The notes: generated from the letters alone by a model not told the origin. Positions 41,918 to 50,101 are shown, numbered from the stretch's first letter. The stretch: 64,000 nucleotides of DNA from an uncultured Tenacibaculum sp. (GCF_947502995.1 NZ_CANNBW010000016.1:1-64000); one strand, 5' to 3'. Numbers and translations: made by a program.

Positions 41918-43429
41918 ATGGCATTTCTCATTCAAGAAACACAAAGTTTAGATCAGCAAATCAATCAATCTTTTCATGAAGCGACGAGTTGGTTTACCGA
42001 TGCAATCTTATATCAAATACCGATAACAAATACCATTTCCATTCCTTGGGTATTAATTATTCTTGTACTTGGTGCATTGTATTTTTCAATCTATTTCAAA
42101 GGAATAAATATCCGTAGCTTTTTAACTTCAGTAAATATTATCAGAGGAAAATATGATCATATTGATATTCCAAATCAAGAAGATATTAAAGAAACAGTGC
42201 GTGTTGAAGGTAATGGAGAAGTTTCGCATTTTCAGGCGTTAACAGCAGCTCTCTCAGCAACAGTGGGTTTAGGTAATATAGCTGGAGTTGCCATTGCTTT
42301 GTCTATCGGTGGAGCTGGAGCTACATTTTGGATGATTGTTATTGGATTACTCGGAATGGCGTCAAAATTTGTAGAATGTACTTTAGGTGTAAAATATAGA
42401 GAAATTGCAAAAGACGGAACTGTTTTTGGCGGACCGATGTATTATCTTAAAAAAGGTTTAGCACAATTAGGTTTTTCTAAACTAGGAAAGTTGTTGTCGA
42501 TCTTATTCGCAGTAATGTGTGTTGGAGGTTCTTTTGGAGGAGGAAATATGTTTCAGGTAAATCAAGCATTTAAACTATTCGAATATGTTACTGGAGCAGA
42601 AGAAAGCTTTATTCATGGGAAAGGTTGGATTTTCGGATGTGTCATGGCCATTTTTGCGGGAATAGTAATTATTGGTGGAATTAAAAAAATAGCTAAAGTA
42701 ACAGACAAAGTTGTGCCTGTTATGGTGGTCGTATATGTATTAGCTGTTATTGTAGTTTTATTGACTAATTTTTCTGAAATTCCTAATGCGATATCACAAA
42801 TTATTAATGGAGCGTTTCATACTGAAGGAATCGCAGGTGGTTTTATTGGTGTAATGATTCAAGGTTTTCGTCGTGGTGCATTTTCAAATGAAGCTGGAAT
42901 CGGATCTTCTTCTATAGCACATGCAGCGGTAAAAACAAATTATGCAGCCAGTGAAGGTTTAGTAGCTTTATTAGAACCTTTTATCGATACTGTAATTGTT
43001 TGTACCATGACAGCCCTAGCGTTAATTATAACAGGACAAATAACTGCTGGAAATGAAGTGTCTTTTGAACAAGGAGCAATTTTAACTTCTAAAGCTTTAG
43101 AAAGCAGTATTTCTTGGTTTCCGTATGTATTAACTATAGCTGTGATTTTATTTGCGTTTTCTTCTATGATTTCTTGGTCGTATTATGGTTATCAAGCTTG
43201 GACGTTTCTCTTCGGAAGAAATAAAACCATCGGAAATATTTACAAAGTTATCTTTTGCATATTTACAGTTGTTGGAGCAGCAGCTACTTTAAATGCCGTA
43301 ACCGATTTTTCTGATGCTATGGTTTTTTCTATGATGGTTCCTAACATGATAGGTTTAGTAGTTTTAGCTCCACAAGTATTAAAAGAACTAAAAAAATATA
43401 AATTGAAGATTAAGGAAAATAAACATTAA
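41918..43429 (+). CDS. Alanine or glycine:cation symporter (AGCS family)
   Basis: A 503-residue sodium- or proton-driven amino acid importer with about ten membrane helices. Family signatures are FQALTAALSATVGLGNIAGVAIALSIGGAGATFWM (about 105-139), the GPMYYLKKGL stretch and GFRRGAFSNEAGIGSSSIAHAA. The N-terminus before helix 1 is longer than in many relatives. It starts 2 nt after a 9-bp inverted repeat and is followed, 84 nt on, by the M28 peptidase gene, which fits a peptide/amino-acid use context. Confidence 0.92.
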   Translation: MAFLIQETQSLDQQINQSFHEATSWFTDAILYQIPITNTISIPWVLIILVLGALYFSIYFKGINIRSFLTSVNIIRGKYDHIDIPNQEDIKETVRVEGNGEVSHFQALTAALSATVGLGNIAGVAIALSIGGAGATFWMIVIGLLGMASKFVECTLGVKYREIAKDGTVFGGPMYYLKKGLAQLGFSKLGKLLSILFAVMCVGGSFGGGNMFQVNQAFKLFEYVTGAEESFIHGKGWIFGCVMAIFAGIVIIGGIKKIAKVTDKVVPVMVVVYVLAVIVVLLTNFSEIPNAISQIINGAFHTEGIAGGFIGVMIQGFRRGAFSNEAGIGSSSIAHAAVKTNYAASEGLVALLEPFIDTVIVCTMTALALIITGQITAGNEVSFEQGAILTSKALESSISWFPYVLTIAVILFAFSSMISWSYYGYQAWTFLFGRNKTIGNIYKVIFCIFTVVGAAATLNAVTDFSDAMVFSMMVPNMIGLVVLAPQVLKELKKYKLKIKENKH

Positions 43430-43513
43430 TCAAAAATATGTTTATAAGAACATGGAACTTACTATGAAAAAAAATAAAACCGTAATTTTAAACTCCATTA
43501 ATTAAACCAAAAC

Positions 43514-44962
43514 ATGAAAAAAACTCTCATTTTTTTATTGGCAGCAACTGTAATTGGTAGCTGTAATACAGATAAAAAAGAAAAAGCTGATGAAACGAAA
43601 GCTGTTGCTATTGTAAATAAAGCAGAGCAAAAGAAAGACAGTGCTAATATTAAACATTTTTTTAATGCAGCATTAACTGAAGGAAAGTCATACGAATGGC
43701 TACGTGATTTAACTCAAAATATTGGAGGTCGTTTATCAGGTTCTCCACAAGCTGCTAAAGCTGTTGTTTGGGGTGAACAACTAATGAAAGACGTAGGTTT
43801 AGATTCTGTGTGGTTGCAACCTGTTATGGTGCCACATTGGGTTCGAGGAGAAAAAGAAGAAGCGTATTATACCGTAAACGGAAAGAAAAAAGATGTACCT
43901 GTTTGTGCTTTAGGTTTCTCAATTGCTACTCCTGCAACTGGAATTAAAGCTGAAGTTATTGAAGTGAAAAGTTTAAAAGAAGCTGAAGAGTTGGGTGACA
44001 AACTAAAAGGAAAAATAGTATTCTTTAATGGTGCTTTCGATGAAACTTTAATTAATACTTTTCAAGCTTACGGAGGTTGTGTCGGACAACGTTTTTCTGG
44101 AGCTAGAATTTGTGGACAGTTTGGTGCTAAAGGAGTAATTGTTCGTTCAATGACTAACGGAATTAACGATTATCCTCATACCGGAACAATGAGTTACGGA
44201 GAAATGCCAAAAGAACAATATATTCCTGCAGCAGCAATTAGTTCGAGAGCAGCAGAAAATTTAAGTGCAGATTTAAAAAAGAATCCAAGTTTACAGTTTT
44301 ACTTCAAGCAAAGTTGCGAAACATTACCAGATGCGCCATCTCACAACGTTGTTGGTGAAATAAAAGGAAGTGAAAATCCAGAGAAAATTATTGTTGTTGG
44401 AGGACATTTAGATTCTTGGGATTTAGGTGAAGGTGCTCACGACGATGGAACAGGAGTTGTACAATCTTTAGAGGTAGCCTACTTATTAAAGAAGAATAAT
44501 ATAAAACCTAAAAATACAATTCGAATCGTATTCTTTATGAATGAAGAAAACGGAACTCGTGGTGCTAAAGAATATGCTAGATTAGCAAAATTGAATAAAG
44601 AAATTCATGTTGCTGGTTTAGAAAGTGATGCGGGCGGACACACTCCTAGAGGTTTTTCTATTGATGCAAATGCTGAAAATACAGCTTTGGTTCAAAGTTG
44701 GAAAACATTATTAGCTCCTTATGGTTTACACGATTTAATTAAAGGTGGAAGTGGAGCAGATATTTCTCCGTTAAAAGATGATCATGTTACTTTAGCAGGA
44801 TACAGACCAGACAGTCAGCGTTATTTTGATTATCACCATACGTCTACAGATACTTTCGATAAAGTAAATAAAAGAGAATTAGAGTTAGGTAGCGCGTCTA
44901 TGACAAGTTTAGTATACTTAATGGATAAATATTTGTATACAGACGAAAAAGTAAAACCATAA
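43514..44962 (+). CDS. M28 family zinc peptidase lipoprotein
   Basis: A 482-residue exported metallopeptidase of the carboxypeptidase Q-like M28 group. Lipobox VIGSC (Cys17). A PA-like insert (about 130-265) precedes the zinc domain with ligands in GGHLDSWDLGEGAHDDGTG (His, Asp), NEENG (Glu, catalytic neighbour), LESDAGG (Asp) and FDYHHTSTDTFD (His). It probably frees amino acids from peptides in the periplasm. The next gene begins 1 nt after its stop. Confidence 0.9.
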   Translation: MKKTLIFLLAATVIGSCNTDKKEKADETKAVAIVNKAEQKKDSANIKHFFNAALTEGKSYEWLRDLTQNIGGRLSGSPQAAKAVVWGEQLMKDVGLDSVWLQPVMVPHWVRGEKEEAYYTVNGKKKDVPVCALGFSIATPATGIKAEVIEVKSLKEAEELGDKLKGKIVFFNGAFDETLINTFQAYGGCVGQRFSGARICGQFGAKGVIVRSMTNGINDYPHTGTMSYGEMPKEQYIPAAAISSRAAENLSADLKKNPSLQFYFKQSCETLPDAPSHNVVGEIKGSENPEKIIVVGGHLDSWDLGEGAHDDGTGVVQSLEVAYLLKKNNIKPKNTIRIVFFMNEENGTRGAKEYARLAKLNKEIHVAGLESDAGGHTPRGFSIDANAENTALVQSWKTLLAPYGLHDLIKGGSGADISPLKDDHVTLAGYRPDSQRYFDYHHTSTDTFDKVNKRELELGSASMTSLVYLMDKYLYTDEKVKP

Positions 44963-44963
44963 T

Positions 44964-45329
44964 ATGGAGCAGATGTTTTTGTATTCAAGGTTTCTTATGG
45001 CGGTAATGTTAATAGCTATAGGATTTCATCATTTTTATAAACCTAAATTTTATTATCCGATCATACCAGCTTTTTTTCCTAAGCTTTTTGTTACGTATGC
45101 TTCAGGAATAGTAGAACTAGTAATAGGATTAGGTTTGTGTATTCCAAATTATCAGAAATATGCAGCTTTAGGAATGGCCTTGCTTATGATTGCTTTTTTA
45201 CCATTACACATTTGGGATATTACAAGAGAAAAACCAGCAATGAAAACAAAAAAAGGAGCTTACATTAGGCTTGTTATTCAATTTGTTTTGATAGCATGGG
45301 CATGGTTCTTATTCAAAAAACTAAACTAA
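44964..45329 (+). CDS. DoxX-like small membrane protein
   Basis: A 121-residue protein with four predicted transmembrane helices. FLMAVMLIAIGFHHFYKP at the N-terminus and VELVIGLGLCIPNYQKYAALGMALLMIAFLPLHIWD fit the DoxX/MauE superfamily. The function is unknown; relatives take part in redox processes. It lies between the M28 peptidase (1 nt) and an amidohydrolase (5 nt), as part of the same operon. Confidence 0.75.
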   Translation: MEQMFLYSRFLMAVMLIAIGFHHFYKPKFYYPIIPAFFPKLFVTYASGIVELVIGLGLCIPNYQKYAALGMALLMIAFLPLHIWDITREKPAMKTKKGAYIRLVIQFVLIAWAWFLFKKLN

Positions 45330-45334
45330 CTTAA

Positions 45335-46948
45335 ATGAAAAAAATAATTCTATTATCAGCATTAGGATTCTTAGCATATTCTTGTCAACAAAAACAAAAG
45401 GTTGCTATTATTGTTAAAAATGCGAATGCTTATACCGTAAATGAAAATTTCGAAACTGTTGAAAGTTTTGCCATTCAAGATGGGAAATTTGTAGCGGTTG
45501 GATCGACGTCTGAAATTGAAAATAAATATGAAGGAGCTTCAGTTATTGATGCTGAAGGAAAAGCAGTATATCCAGGTTTTATAGATGGGCATTGTCACTT
45601 TTTTAGATTCGGATTGCAATTACAAAAAGTAGATGTTACAGGGACAGAAAGTTATGATGCTGTTTTAGAGAAATTGGTCGCTTTTCAGAAAGAAAAAAAC
45701 CTTCCTTTTATCACAGGTAGAGGTTGGGATCAAAATGATTGGGAAGTAAAAAAGTTCCCTACTAAGGAGAAACTAGATCAACTTTTCCCAGATACTCCAG
45801 TAGCTATCACAAGAGTTGACGGACATGCAATGTTGGTAAATCAAAAAGCTTTAGATGTTTCAGGAATTACAAACGATTCTAAAGTTGAAGGAGGAGAGTT
45901 TATCAAAGAAGATGGAAAACTAACAGGAGTATTAATCGATAATGCAATGGATTTTGTAAAAGTTCCTGTGGCTTCTAAAGCAGAACAAATTCAGGCATTA
46001 AAAGATGCTGAGAAAATTAATTTTTCTTATGGATTAACAACTGTTGTTGATGCAGGTTTAGATCAAGAAACAATCGAACTAATCGATAGTTTACAGCAAG
46101 CTGATGATTTAAAAATTAGAATGTATGCCATGGTTTCTGCAACACAAAAGAATTTAGATTACTACATTAAAAAGGGAATTATTAAAACAGACCGTTTAAA
46201 CGTTCGTTCTTTTAAAGTTTACGGAGACGGAGCTTTAGGTTCTCGTGGAGCTGCACTTAAAAAACCATATAGCGATCGTCATAATCATTTCGGAGCATTA
46301 ATTTTTTCTCCTGAACGTTATAAGGAAATTGCCAAACAAATTGCTGATTCAGAATATCAAATGAATACACATGCAATTGGAGATTCAGCAAATTATTTAA
46401 TGTTGAAAACGTATCAAGAAGTTTTAAAAGGTCAAACTGATAGGCGTTGGAGAATCGAACATGCACAAATTGTAGATCAACAAGATTTCGATTTGTTTAA
46501 AAATGTAATTCCATCTATTCAACCTACACACGCAACTTCAGATATGTACTGGGCAGCAGATCGAGTAGGAGAAGAAAGAATAAAAGGAGGTTATGCTTTT
46601 AAACAGCTGTTAAATGTTTATGGAAAAGTTGCTTTAGGTACCGATTATCCTGTAGAAAAAGTAAATCCGTTTTTGACTTTTTACGCTGCTGTTGCAAGAA
46701 AAGATTTAAATAATTATCCTGAGAACGGATATCAAATGGAAAATGCGTTAACCAGAGAAGAAACTTTAAAGGGAATGACAATTTGGAACGCCTATGCTAA
46801 TTTTGAAGAAAATGAAAAAGGAAGTATAGAAGTAGGTAAAATGGCAGATTTCATCATCTTAGATCAAGATATTATGACTGTTGAAATTAATAAAGTTCCA
46901 AATACAAAAGTTTTAGAAACTTACTTAGCTGGACAAAAAGTAAAGTAA
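45335..46948 (+). CDS. Amidohydrolase lipoprotein, YtcJ-like
   Basis: A 537-residue metal-dependent hydrolase of the amidohydrolase_3 group. Lipobox AYSC (Cys17). Metal motifs: GFIDGHCHFFRFG (His-x-His), a Lys in the middle (FKVYGDGALGSRGAAL), NTHAIGD, RIEHAQIVD and GTDYPVE (Asp). The substrate is unknown; YtcJ-like proteins act on N-acyl or cyclic amides. It is the last gene of the run with the M28 peptidase and DoxX-like genes. Confidence 0.88.
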   Translation: MKKIILLSALGFLAYSCQQKQKVAIIVKNANAYTVNENFETVESFAIQDGKFVAVGSTSEIENKYEGASVIDAEGKAVYPGFIDGHCHFFRFGLQLQKVDVTGTESYDAVLEKLVAFQKEKNLPFITGRGWDQNDWEVKKFPTKEKLDQLFPDTPVAITRVDGHAMLVNQKALDVSGITNDSKVEGGEFIKEDGKLTGVLIDNAMDFVKVPVASKAEQIQALKDAEKINFSYGLTTVVDAGLDQETIELIDSLQQADDLKIRMYAMVSATQKNLDYYIKKGIIKTDRLNVRSFKVYGDGALGSRGAALKKPYSDRHNHFGALIFSPERYKEIAKQIADSEYQMNTHAIGDSANYLMLKTYQEVLKGQTDRRWRIEHAQIVDQQDFDLFKNVIPSIQPTHATSDMYWAADRVGEERIKGGYAFKQLLNVYGKVALGTDYPVEKVNPFLTFYAAVARKDLNNYPENGYQMENALTREETLKGMTIWNAYANFEENEKGSIEVGKMADFIILDQDIMTVEINKVPNTKVLETYLAGQKVK

Positions 46949-47086
46949 TTTTACAAGTCAATAAAATAAAAGGATACTATTAGCGTTAGCAATTTGGCTG
47001 AAAACTATTTAAAGGGTAAAAACTTAAATTCTTTTGTCAGAAATAAAAATAGTTAACAGCTTAGTAGTAATTAAAATAGTTATAAA

Positions 47087-47133
47087 GGGTTATTTTTATA
47101 TTCTGTAAGGAATTAAAAAATAACCCGTTTTTT
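47087..47133 (+). terminator. Terminator-like hairpin directly before the 47139 gene
   Basis: GGGTTATTTTT (47087-47097) and AAAAATAACCC (47116-47126) pair over 11 bp around an 18-nt loop, then GTTTTTT. The T run ends 5 nt before the next start codon. It may end the amidohydrolase operon or act as an attenuator in the leader of the next gene. Confidence 0.6.
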
Positions 47134-47138
47134 ATATT

Positions 47139-47618
47139 ATGAAATCAATAAAACTAATAATTGTATTCTTTTGTGTCATATTTGTAGTAAATGCTCAAGA
47201 ATCAGAAAAACAAGCATTGCAAAAACTTTCATTTTTAATAGGTGATTGGCAAGGAACTTCAATTTCTTACGGTAAAGATGGAGTTAAAAAAGTATCCGTA
47301 ACAGAAAATGTTAGTTATTTAATGGATGGTAATTTAATTCAACTTAACGTGAAATCTCCATGGATTGCTTTACATACTATTGTCAGTTATAATCTTAAGG
47401 ACAAAAATTATTACTATTATCCATTTACAAAAAACGGAAATAAACAAGGTTATAAAGGTGAAGTAGTAGATGGAAAGTTTATGGTATATTTTAATGAAAG
47501 CAGACGTTTAACATTTACAAAAACAGAAAATGGAGAATTTCATGAGTTTGGAGAGCGTTTAGTAAATGGTGTTTGGGAAAAGTACTTCGAAGATATTTTA
47601 CAGCTTCAAGAAAAATAA
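47139..47618 (+). CDS. Small secreted protein, DUF1579/DUF6265-like
   Basis: A 159-residue exported protein with a signal peptide (ending VVNAQ). LSFLIGDWQGTSISYGKDG and later GFKGEVVDG-like and YFNESRRLTFTKTENGEFHE strands fit the lipocalin-like fold of DUF1579/DUF6265 proteins that begin with a FLxGxW motif. Function unknown. It lies just upstream of the Cys-rich peptide gene, separated by 65 nt. Confidence 0.65.
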   Translation: MKSIKLIIVFFCVIFVVNAQESEKQALQKLSFLIGDWQGTSISYGKDGVKKVSVTENVSYLMDGNLIQLNVKSPWIALHTIVSYNLKDKNYYYYPFTKNGNKQGYKGEVVDGKFMVYFNESRRLTFTKTENGEFHEFGERLVNGVWEKYFEDILQLQEK

Positions 47619-47683
47619 TTTTACAAGTTTGCATCTTTTTCACAAGAATAATGTCTATTGTATGAAGTTAAAAAATAGATATT

Positions 47684-47788
47684 ATGATATACAAAGGAGA
47701 ATGCACATGTAATTGTGATGGATGCAAAACAGGGAATTGTTCTAATTGTACATGTGATAACTGTACTTGTTCTAACTGTAATTGTTAA
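47684..47788 (+). CDS. 34-residue Cys-rich peptide, metallothionein-like
   Basis: A tiny ORF, MIYKGECTCNCDGCKTG then NCSNCTCDNCTCSNCNC. Eleven of 34 residues are cysteine (7, 9, 11, 14, 19, 22, 24, 27, 29, 32, 34), arranged as CxC and CxxC, with a short internal repeat (NCTC, SNC). There is no signal peptide. This density and spacing is that of a metal-thiolate cluster protein; I recognise no named bacterial metallothionein family. The frame ends in TAA and is followed 12 nt later by a strong terminator, so it is a short separate transcript. The SigZ-type sigma gene, whose product also has a cysteine tail, comes next. Coding status is inferred from composition and context. Confidence 0.75.
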   Translation: MIYKGECTCNCDGCKTGNCSNCTCDNCTCSNCNC

Positions 47789-47800
47789 TTAAAATAGTTT

Positions 47801-47841
47801 AAAACAGAGTTTCAATATGTAATTATTGAAACTCTGTTTTT
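47801..47841 (+). terminator. Terminator of the Cys-rich peptide gene
   Basis: AAAACAGAGTTTCAATA and TATTGAAACTCTGTTTT pair over 17 bp with a 6-nt loop. The right arm contains the -33 box of the next promoter. Confidence 0.92.
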
Positions 47842-47856
47842 AGTAAATTATCTTTG
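47825..47856 (+). promoter_or_regulatory. Promoter of the sigZ-like gene
   Basis: ATTG (47825-47828), 20 nt, then TATCTTTG (47849-47856), an exact -7. The start codon at 47862 lies only 5 nt further, so the transcript is probably leaderless. Confidence 0.6.
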
Positions 47857-47861
47857 TAAAT

Positions 47862-48401
47862 ATGAATACTAATGAGGTTTGGACGAATTACAGTGAAGAT
47901 TTAAAACGTTTTATTCTTAGTAAAGTAAAAGAAGAAGCAACATTGGAAGATATCTTGCAAGACGCTTTTATTAGAATTCATAGTAAATTATCCACATTAA
48001 AAGAGCCGTTAAAATTAAAGTCCTGGGTTTTTACAATTGTTAGAAATACAATGTACGATTACTTTAAATCTAAAGGTAAAACAATAACATTCGATAACAT
48101 AGATATCGAGTTTGAAGAAGAAAGTAACGAGCATACAGAAAGAGATTGCTTGCCAGGAATAATTAAAAATTTACCTGAAAAATACAGAACTCCACTTTTA
48201 TTATATGATATTAAAGGAGTAAAACAGCAAGAGATAGCAAAACAATTGAATTTACCTTTGCCTACAGTTAAATCTCAAATTCAAAGAGGAAGAAAATTAA
48301 TAGCAAAAGGTTTTATGGATTGTTGTGGTTATACGATAAATGAAAATGGTAAATTAGTGGGCGAAATACAGGACAAAAAAGACTGTAAAGTGTGTAAATA
48401 A
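47862..48401 (+). CDS. sigZ: ECF sigma factor, SigZ type
   Basis: A 179-residue extracytoplasmic-function sigma factor. Region 2 is SKVKEEATLEDILQDAFIRIHSKL with KSWVFTIVRNTMYDYFK (about 20-68); region 4 is LPEKYRTPLLLYDIKGVKQQEIAKQLNLPLPTVKSQIQRGRKLI (about 104-147). A C-terminal tail carries Cys154, Cys155, Cys175 and Cys178 (DCCGY and CKVCK), the mark of the SigZ group. No anti-sigma factor gene is adjacent, so the Cys tail may itself sense metal or redox state; this is inference. The stop overlaps the next start as TAATG. Confidence 0.88.
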   Translation: MNTNEVWTNYSEDLKRFILSKVKEEATLEDILQDAFIRIHSKLSTLKEPLKLKSWVFTIVRNTMYDYFKSKGKTITFDNIDIEFEEESNEHTERDCLPGIIKNLPEKYRTPLLLYDIKGVKQQEIAKQLNLPLPTVKSQIQRGRKLIAKGFMDCCGYTINENGKLVGEIQDKKDCKVCK

Positions 48402-48985
48402 TGTTATCGGAAACCATTGTAAATACTATTTTTAAAACTCTTGATTTAAAACAAACAGAAAAAGATAATATACTTTCTAAGTTGGTGTATGTTCAGGTGA
48501 AAAAAGGAGAGCTGTTGTTAACGCAAAATCATGATGTTAAAGATCAGTTTTTTGTGTTGAATGGTTGTTTAAGAACTTATCATCTTGATGATTCTGGAAA
48601 GGAGCATACATTACAGTTTGCTATTAAAGATTGGTGGATAAGTGATTATATAGCCTTATGGGCGAATAGAAAATCTGTTTTAAATGTTGCTTGTATTCAA
48701 GATGCAGAATTAGTAAAAATAAGCCAAAAAGATTTAGATCAACTTTTTTCTGAAGTCCCAAAATTAAATGCTTTTTTTCGATTAAAATTACAGAATGCTT
48801 TTGTTCGTCAAGAAAAAAGAATTTTAGCAAATCTTACAAAAACGGCAAAAGAAAGATATATAGACTTTTTAAAAGTATATCCAGATTTCGAAAAACATAT
48901 TAAAAACTTCCATATCGCATCTTATTTAGGAATTACTACTGAAAGTTTAAGTAGAATACGAAAAGAAATTTCATTAAAAGTATAA
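48401..48985 (+). CDS. Crp/Fnr family transcriptional regulator (first copy)
   Basis: A 194-residue regulator: cyclic-nucleotide-binding-type beta roll (about 10-125: VKKGELLLTQNHDVKDQFFVLNGCLRTYHLDDSGKEHTLQFAIKDWWISDY) and a C-terminal winged helix (about 145-190: IASYLGITTESLSRIRKEI). The roll lacks an evident cAMP pocket, as usual for this Bacteroidota group. One Cys lies in the roll (GCLR). It is translationally coupled to the sigma gene by a 1-base overlap. Confidence 0.88.
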   Translation: MLSETIVNTIFKTLDLKQTEKDNILSKLVYVQVKKGELLLTQNHDVKDQFFVLNGCLRTYHLDDSGKEHTLQFAIKDWWISDYIALWANRKSVLNVACIQDAELVKISQKDLDQLFSEVPKLNAFFRLKLQNAFVRQEKRILANLTKTAKERYIDFLKVYPDFEKHIKNFHIASYLGITTESLSRIRKEISLKV

Positions 48986-49010
48986 ATTACCATACATCAA
49001 TTTTTATCTC

Positions 49011-49056
49011 TGAGTTAGATTTTAAATTTGTAATATAATTTATATCACTTAACTCA
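49011..49056. promoter_or_regulatory. TGAGTTA/TAACTCA inverted half-sites flanking the DJ-1 promoter
   Basis: TGAGTTA (49011-49017) and TAACTCA (49050-49056) flank the -7 element TAAATTTG (49023-49030). The right half-site overlaps the start codon by one base. The same motif forms a tight palindrome before the second Crp/Fnr gene. Confidence 0.45.
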
Positions 49057-49730
49057 TGAAAAAAGTATTATTTGTTTTAACTAGCCACGATAAGCTAGGA
49101 AATACAGAAGAAAAAACAGGTTTTTGGATAGAAGAATTTGCGAGCCCTTATTACTATTTAGCAGATAAAGAAGTTGAAATAACATTAGCTTCACCAAAAG
49201 GAGGTCAACCTCCAATTGACCCAAAAAGTGAATTGCCAGATTTTCAAACACCATCAACAGAACGTTTTAATAAAGATGAGCAACTTCAAAATAAATTAGC
49301 TAATACAAAAGTATTGAGTGAAGTAAAATCAGAAGATTTTGATGCTGTTTTTTATCCAGGAGGACATGGACCACTTTGGGATTTAGCAGAAGATAAAGAT
49401 TCAGTTCGTTTAATTGAAAATTTCTATAATAGTAACAAGCCTGTAGGAGCAGTTTGTCACGCACCAGCTGTTTTGAAAAACACAACAGCTAATGGAGAAT
49501 CTTTAGTTAAAGGAAAAAAAGTTACAGGTTTTAGTAATACAGAAGAAGAAGCTGTACAATTAACTGAAGTAGTTCCTTTTTTAGTAGAAAATATGTTACA
49601 AGAAAATGGAGGTGAATATTCTAAAGCAGAAGATTGGCATCCGTATGCAGTAGAAGACGGACATTTAATCACCGGACAAAATCCTGCGTCATCAGAATTA
49701 GTTGCAGAATTATTATTGAAGCAATTATAA
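49056..49730 (+). CDS. DJ-1/PfpI family protein, Hsp31-like
   Basis: A 224-residue cytosolic protein of the class I glutamine-amidotransferase-like fold. The nucleophile elbow is GAVCHAPAVL (Cys134, His135) with Glu26 in GFWIEEFASPYYYL; the PGGHGPLWDL loop is typical of Hsp31/glyoxalase III-like proteins. These act on methylglyoxal or glycated groups or as redox chaperones. The -7 element and the flanking TGAGTTA sites suggest control by the neighbouring Crp/Fnr proteins. A strong terminator follows. Confidence 0.88.
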   Translation: MKKVLFVLTSHDKLGNTEEKTGFWIEEFASPYYYLADKEVEITLASPKGGQPPIDPKSELPDFQTPSTERFNKDEQLQNKLANTKVLSEVKSEDFDAVFYPGGHGPLWDLAEDKDSVRLIENFYNSNKPVGAVCHAPAVLKNTTANGESLVKGKKVTGFSNTEEEAVQLTEVVPFLVENMLQENGGEYSKAEDWHPYAVEDGHLITGQNPASSELVAELLLKQL

Positions 49731-49742
49731 TAAGAGTTAAAT

Positions 49743-49775
49743 AAAAAACCACTCAATTACTTGAGTGGTTTTTTT
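49743..49775 (+). terminator. Terminator after the DJ-1 gene
   Basis: AAAAAACCACTCAA and TTGAGTGGTTTTTT pair over 14 bp with loop TTAC. Confidence 0.93.
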
Positions 49776-49875
49776 CTCCATGAAAAAGAAAAACTACTAT
49801 TAAAAACTACGAAACAACATATAATATTTTATAGTTTGTTTTAAACAGTGTTTAATAAAAGTCTTATTACTGTTT

Positions 49876-49959
49876 TTAATGTCGTAAAGCATAACCTGCT
49901 GCTTTACCTAATTGCTTTAAATTCATTAAAATTATTTTTATTAAATCTCTCATAATCAT
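49876..49959 (-). CDS. Candidate 27-residue basic amphipathic peptide
   Basis: A short minus-strand ORF, MIMRDLIKIILMNLKQLGKA then AGYALRH. It has an amphipathic helical pattern with positive charge, a perfect -7 element (TACTTTTG, 49993-50000) placed for a leader of about 25-30 nt, and a stem just downstream (AAACAGT with ACTGTTT, 49838-49874 region) that could terminate it. It is divergent from the second Crp/Fnr gene with the TTAACTCA palindrome between them. I recognise no family; coding is possible, not shown. It could be a small membrane-active or regulatory peptide, or an RNA. Confidence 0.35.
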   Translation of the reverse strand: MIMRDLIKIILMNLKQLGKAAGYALRH

Positions 49960-49992
49960 TTATAATTAATTGGTTAATTATTCCTTTCATTA

Positions 49993-50000
49993 CAAAAGTA
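49993..50000 (-). promoter_or_regulatory. -7 element of the 27-codon ORF
   Basis: TACTTTTG on the minus strand, exact TAnnTTTG, without a good -33 box. The rest of the 49776-50158 gap holds the palindrome and the plus-strand promoter of the Crp/Fnr gene. Confidence 0.4.
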
Positions 50001-50041
50001 CATTCAAGATCTAAGTTGTTTTTGCTCAAAAGATTTAGATA

Positions 50042-50067
50042 TTAACTCATTTGCAATTTTGAGTTAA
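50042..50067. promoter_or_regulatory. TTAACTCA-N10-TGAGTTAA palindrome
   Basis: Perfect 8-bp arms (50042-50049 and 50060-50067) with a 10-nt spacer, between the divergent 27-codon ORF and the Crp/Fnr gene. Its centre is about 50 bp upstream of the start expected from the plus-strand -7 element TACATTTG (50094-50101), which has no good -33 box, as for an activator-dependent promoter. Confidence 0.55.
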
Positions 50068-50093
50068 AACTGGAGTCATTTCATTATAAATGT

Positions 50094-50101
50094 TACATTT
50101 G
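50094..50101 (+). promoter_or_regulatory. -7 element of the second Crp/Fnr gene
   Basis: TACATTTG, exact TAnnTTTG, with a poor -33 region and the TTAACTCA palindrome upstream. Confidence 0.45.

Noticed and set aside
43452..43505. A 17-codon ORF between the symporter and M28 genes, first taken for a possible leader peptide.
   Set aside because: No run of a regulatory amino acid, no hairpin or T run after it.
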